Positions 21,101 through 26,372 of a DNA stretch of 26,372 nucleotides are shown piece after piece. Source of the DNA: Daphnia carinata (Eukaryota; Arthropoda; Branchiopoda; Diplostraca; Daphniidae); assembly GCF_022539665.2 (NCBI RefSeq), contig NW_026712547.1, positions 1-26,372 on the forward strand, read 5' to 3'. The notes under the pieces were generated by a model. The model was not told where the DNA came from. It made no database searches and worked only from the letters and a program-made list of their open reading frames with translations. A program made the position numbers and the translations under genes. Positions within the stretch are counted from its first letter, which is position 1; every line of letters begins with the position of its first letter.

Positions 21101-23003
21101 ACAGCATCAAATATACGTGTATTCAATGTGAATATAGTGTTATAGAATCAGTTTCATGATCTACATTCAAACAGTATTAAATATACGTGTATTCAATGAG
21201 AATATAGTATGATACAGTGAGTTTCAATATTTACATTCAAACAGCATCAAATATACGTGTATTCAATGTGAATATAGTGTTATAGAATCAGTTTCATAAT
21301 CTACATTCAAACAGTATCAATTATACGTGTATTCAATGTGAATATAGTGTTATAGAATCAGTTTCATGATTTACATTCAAACAGTATCAAATATACGTGT
21401 ATTCAATGTGAATATAGTGTTATAGAATCAGTTTCATGATCTACATTCAAACAGTATCAAATATACGTGTATTCAATGTGAATATAGTGTTATAGAATCA
21501 GTTTCATGATCTACATTCAAACAGTATCAAATATACGTGTATTCCATGTGAATATAGTATGATACAGAGAGTTTCAATATCTACATTGAAACAGCATCAA
21601 ATATACGTGTATTCAATGTGAATATAGTGTTATAGAATCAGTTTCATGATCTACATTCAAACAGTATCAAATATACGTGTATTCAATGTGAATATAGTAT
21701 GATACAGTGAGTTTCAATATCTACATTCGAACAGCATCAAATATACGTGTATTCAATGTGAATATAGTGTTATAGAATCAGTTTCATGATCTACATTCAA
21801 ACAGTATCAAATATACGTGTATTCAATGTGAATATAGTATGATACAGTGAGTTTCAATATCTACATTCAAACAGCATCAAATATACGTGTATTCAATGTG
21901 AATATAGTGTTATAGAATCAGTTTCATGATCTACATTCAAACAGTATCAAATATACATGTATTCAATGTGAATATAGTGTTATAGAATCAGTTTCATGAT
22001 CTACATTCAAACAGTATCAAATATACGTGTATTCAATGTGAATATAGTATGATACAGTGAGTTTCAATATCTACATTCAAACAGCATCAAATATACGTGT
22101 ATTCAATGTGAATATAGTGTTATAGAATCAGTTTCATGATCAACATTCAAACAGTATCAAATATACGTGTATTCAATGTGAATATAGTATGATACAGTGA
22201 GTTTCAATATCTACATTCAAACAGCATCAAATATACGTGTATTCAATGTGAATATAGTGTTATAGAATCAGTTTCATGATCTACATTCAAACAGTATCAA
22301 ATATACGTGTATTCAATGTGAATATAGTATGATACAGAGAGTTTCAATATCTACATTGAAACAGCATCAAATATACGTGTATTCAATGTGAATATAGTGT
22401 TATACAGAATCAGTTTCATGATCTACATTCAAACAGTATCAAATATACGTGTATTCAATGTGAATATAGTGTTATAGAATCAGTTTCATGATCTACATTA
22501 AAACAGTATCAAATATACGTGTATTCAATGTGAATATAGTATGATACAGAGAGTTTCAATATCTACATTGAAACAGCATCAAATATACGTGTATTCAATG
22601 TGAATATAGTGTTATAGAATCAGTTTCATGATCTACCTTCAAACAGTATCAAATATACGTGTAGTCAATGTGAATATAGTGTTATAGATTCAGTTTAATG
22701 ATCTACATTGAAACAGTATCAAATATACGTGTATTCAATGTGAATATAGTGTTATAGAATCAGTTTCATGATCGACATTCAAACAGTATCAAATATACGT
22801 GTATTCAATGTGAATATAGTGTTATAGAATCAGTTTTATGATCTCCATTCAAACAGTATCAATATACGTGTATTCAATGTGAATATAGTATGATACAGTG
22901 AGTTTCAATATCTACATTCAAACAGCATCAAATATACGTGTATTCAATGTGAATATAGTGTTATAGAATCAGTTTCATGATCTACATTCAAACAGTATCA
23001 AAT

Positions 23004-24053
23004 ATACGTGTATTCAATGTGAATATTTTGTTTTAGAATCAGTTTCATGATCTACATTCAAACAGCATCAAATATACGTGTATTCAATGTGAATATAGTG
23101 TTATTGAATAAGTTTCATGATCTACATTCAAACAGTATCAAATATACGTGTATTCAATGTGAATATAGTATGATACAGTGAGTTTCAATATCTACATTCA
23201 AACAGCATCAAATATATGTGTATTCAATGTGAATATAGTGTTATAGAATCAGTTTCATGATCTACATTCAAACAGTATCAAATATACGTGTATTCAATGT
23301 GAATATAGTGTTATAGAATCAGTTTCATGATCTACATTCAAACAGTATCAAATATACGTGTATTCAATGTTAATATAGTGTTATAGAATCAGTTTCATGA
23401 TCTACATTCAAACAGTATCAAATATACGTGTATTCAATGTGAATATAGTATGATACAGTGAGTTTCAATATCTACATTCAAACAGCATCAAATATACGTG
23501 TATTCAATGTGAATATAGTGTTATAGAATCAGTCTCATGATCTACATTCAAACAGTATCAAATATACGTGTATTCAATGTGAATATAGTGTTATAGAATC
23601 AGTTTCATGATCTACATTCAAACAGCATCAAATATACGTGTATTCAATGTGAATATAGTGTTATAGAATCAGTTTCATGATCTACATTCAAACAGTATCA
23701 AATATACGTGTATTCAATGTGAATATAGTATGATACAGTGAGTTTCAATATCTACATTCAAACAGCATCAAATATACGTGTATTCAATGTGAATATAGTG
23801 TTATAGAATCAGTTTCATGATCTACATTCAAACAGTATCAAATATACGTGTATTCAATGTGAATATAGTGTTATAGAATCAGTTTCATGATCTACATTCA
23901 AACAGTATCAAATATACGTGTATTCAATGTTAATATAGTGTTATAGAATCAGTTTCATGATCTACATTCAAACAGTATCAAATATACGTGTATTCAATGT
24001 GAATATTGTATGATACAGAGAGTTTCAATATCTACATTGAAACAGCATCAAAT
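23004..24053 (+). repeat. 560-bp (8-monomer) higher-order repeat, nearly two copies
   Basis: Monomers starting at 23004–23424 have the same order of types as those at 23564–23984: A with AGCATC, A, B, A, A, A with the rare TGTTAATATAG, B. The rare variant recurs exactly 560 bp apart (23371 and 23931). Confidence 0.75.
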
Positions 24054-24893
24054 ATACGTGTATTCAATGTGAATATAGTGTTATAGAATCAGTTTCATGA
24101 TCTACATTCAAACAGTATCAAATATACGTGTATTCAATGTGAATATAGTGTTATAGAATCAGTTTCATGATCTACATTCCAACAGTATCAAATATACGTG
24201 TATTCAATGTGAATATAGTATGATACAGAGAGTTTCAATATCTACATTGAAACAGCATCAAATATACGTGTATTCAATGTGAATATAGTGTTATAGAATC
24301 AGTTTCATGATCTACCTTCAAACAGTATCAAATATACGTGTATTCAATGTGAATATAGTATGATACAGTGAGTTTCAATATCTACATTCAAACAGCATCA
24401 AATATACGTGTATTCAATGTGAATATAGTGTTATAGAATCAGTTTCATGATCGACATTCAAACAGTATCAAATATACGTGTATTCAATGTGAATATAGTA
24501 TGATACAGAGAGTTTCAATATCTACATTGAAACAGCATCAAATATACGTGTATTCAATGTGAATATAGTGTTATAGAATCAGTTTCATGATCTACATTCA
24601 AACAGTATCAAATATACGTGTATTCAATGTGAATATAGTGTTATAGAATCAGTTTCATGATCTACATTCAAACAGTATTAAATATACGTGTATTCAATGT
24701 GAATATAGTATAATACAGTGAGTTTCAATATCTACATTGAAACAGCATCAAATATACGTGTATTCAATGTGAATATAGTGTTATAGAATCAGTTTCATGA
24801 TCTACCTTCAAACAGTATCAAATATATGTGTATTCAATGTGAATATAGTATGATACAGTGAGTTTCAATATCGACATTCAAACAGTATCAAAT
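24054..24893 (+). repeat. 490-bp (7-monomer) higher-order repeat, partly two copies
   Basis: The order A, A, B with ACATTGAAAC, A with CTACCTTC, B, starting at 24054, is repeated from 24544. The CTACCTTC variant recurs 490 bp apart (near 24311 and 24801). Confidence 0.6.
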
Positions 24894-25326
24894 ATACGTG
24901 TATTCAATGTGAATATAGTGTTATAGAATCAGTTTTATGATCTACATTCAAACAGTATCAAATATACGTGTATTCAATGTGAATATAGTGTTATAGAATC
25001 AGTTTTATGATCTACATTCAAACAGTATCAAATATACGTGTATTCAATGTGAATATAGTGATACAGTAAGTTTCAATATCTACATTCAAACAGCATCAAA
25101 TATACGTCAATTCAATGTGAATATAGTGTTATAGAATCAGTTTCATGATCTACATTCAAACAGTAACAAATATACGTGTATTCAATGTGAATATAGTGTT
25201 ATATAATTAGTTTCATGATCTACATTCAAACAGTATCAAATATACGTGTAATCAATGTGAATATAGTGTTATAGAATCAGTTTCATGATCTACATTCAAA
25301 CAGTATCAAATATACTTGTATTCAAT
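24824..25326 (+). repeat. Segmental duplication within the satellite, first copy
   Basis: This matches 25868–26372 at an offset of 1,044 bp, becoming 1,046 after a 2-bp deletion near 25060. The same run of rare variants appears in both: TCGACATTC, two TTTTATGATC monomers, CAGTAAGTTTC, ACGTCAATTC, AGTAACAAAT, ATATAATTAG, GTGTAATCAATG and ACTTGTATTC. The match may begin earlier, near 24684. Confidence 0.88.
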
Positions 25327-25867
25327 GAATATAGTATGATACAGTGAGTTTCAATATCTACATTCAAACAGCATCAAATATACGTGTATTCAATGTGAAT
25401 AAAGTGTTATAGAATCAGTTTCATGATCGACATTCAAACAGTATCAAATATACTTGTATTCAATGTGAATATAGTAATGATAGAAGTGAGTTTCAATATC
25501 TATATTCAAACAGTATCAAATATACGTGTATTCAATGTGAATATAGTGTTATATAATCAGTTTATGATCTACATTCAAACAGTATCAAATATACGTGTAT
25601 TCAATGTGAATATAGTATGATACAGTGAGTTTCAATATCTACATTCAAACAGCATCAAATATACGTGTATTCAATGTGAATATAGTGTTATAGAATCAGT
25701 TTCATGATCTACATTCAAACAGCATCAAATATACGTGTATTCAATGTGAATATAGTGTGATACAGAGTTTCATATCTACATTGAAACAGCATCAAATATA
25801 CGTGTATTCAATGTGAATATAGTGTTATAGAATCAGTTTCATGATCTACATTCAAACAGTATCAAAT

Positions 25868-26372
25868 ATACGTGTATTCAATGTGAATATAGTATGATAC
25901 AGTGAGTTTCAATATCGACATTCAAACAGTATCAAATATACGTGTATTCAATGTGAATATAGTGTTATAGAATCAGTTTTATGATCTACATTCAAACAGT
26001 ATCAAATATACGTGTATTCAATGTGAATATAGTGTTATAGAATCAGTTTTATGATCTACATTCAAACAGTATCAAATATACGTGTATTCAATGTGAATAT
26101 AGTATGATACAGTAAGTTTCAATATCTACATTCAAACAGCATCAAATATACGTCAATTCAATGTGAATATAGTGTTATAGAATCAGTTTCATGATCTACA
26201 TTCAAACAGTAACAAATATACGTGTATTCAATGTGAATATAGTGTTATATAATTAGTTTCATGATCTACATTCAAACAGTATCAAATATACGTGTAATCA
26301 ATGTGAATATAGTGTTATAGAATCAGTTTCATGATCTACATTCAAACAGTATCAAATATACTTGTATTCAAT
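25868..26372 (+). repeat. Segmental duplication within the satellite, second copy (runs off the window)
   Basis: This is the partner of 24824–25326 with the same eight rare variants in the same order. It is still matching at the last base of the window, so the true duplication extends further. Confidence 0.88.

Larger units (their letters stand above)
17956..26372 (+). repeat. Satellite array, right block, mixed A/B part to the window end
   Basis: This comprises about 120 forward monomers in mixed AAB and AB order. Variant families include TCGACATTC with CAATATGAATATAG (18710–21060), GATACAGAGAG with ACATTGAAAC (from 19674, repeatedly to 24520), and TTTTATGATCT (22830, 24930–26050). The array is unbroken to the last base. 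No gene was seen, and open frames here are satellite read-through only. Confidence 0.96.

Noticed and set aside
25423-25620. 65-aa frame repeating QTVSNI and VFNVNIV
   Set aside because: It is satellite translation that stays open only because of local indels. Neighbouring monomers carry stops in the same frame.

Overview
This is eukaryotic, probably invertebrate-animal, non-coding DNA. It is AT-rich, dominated by one tandem satellite, and contains AATAAA poly(A) signals and short GT–AG introns in decayed gene remnants. It has no bacterial-style operons, no rRNA or tRNA genes and no intact protein-coding gene. The species cannot be told from the sequence.

Layout. (1) Positions 1–3884 hold about 55.5 copies of a 70-bp satellite monomer, called forward here. 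(2) Positions 3885–6939 hold a 3.05-kb mobile-element-like insert (copy 1, forward). It has roughly 300-bp imperfect terminal inverted repeats (TIRs), and each TIR begins with a ~148-bp hairpin built from 15-bp repeats of the type GAAAAAGGCCCAGAC. (3) Positions 6940–11019 hold about 58 copies of the same satellite in the REVERSE orientation. (4) Positions 11020–14232 hold a nearly identical second copy of the insert (copy 2, reverse), which keeps 154 bp that copy 1 lacks. (5) Positions 14233–26372 hold about 173 more forward monomers, with local higher-order repeats and one 2.1-kb block with its own monomer subtype. Both window ends lie inside the array, so the locus is part of a larger satellite domain (pericentromeric, centromeric or subtelomeric; not decidable here).

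The insert. Between its TIRs each copy carries a decayed, intron-containing gene remnant. It is made of two tandem ~785-bp units that each encode a Lys/Glu-rich coiled-coil segment, a Ser/Thr/Pro-rich linker with the motif TPIFNSEGCLV, and a second coiled coil. A short last exon and a 3' region with AATAAA follow. No transposase motif is recognisable, so the insert looks non-autonomous. It could be a deletion derivative or an element that captured a host gene fragment.

Main interpretation. Two near-identical inserts in opposite orientation flank a satellite block that is itself flipped relative to both sides. The simplest explanation is homologous recombination between the inverted inserts, which inverted the 4.08-kb block between them. 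Pairing the junctions as that model requires gives about the same satellite phase loss (~18 bp) at both insertion sites. The satellite has two linked-variant monomer types, A and B, alternating as AB or AAB, with A/B hybrids and longer duplications of 490, 560, ~1,045 and ~3,490 bp that record unequal exchange.
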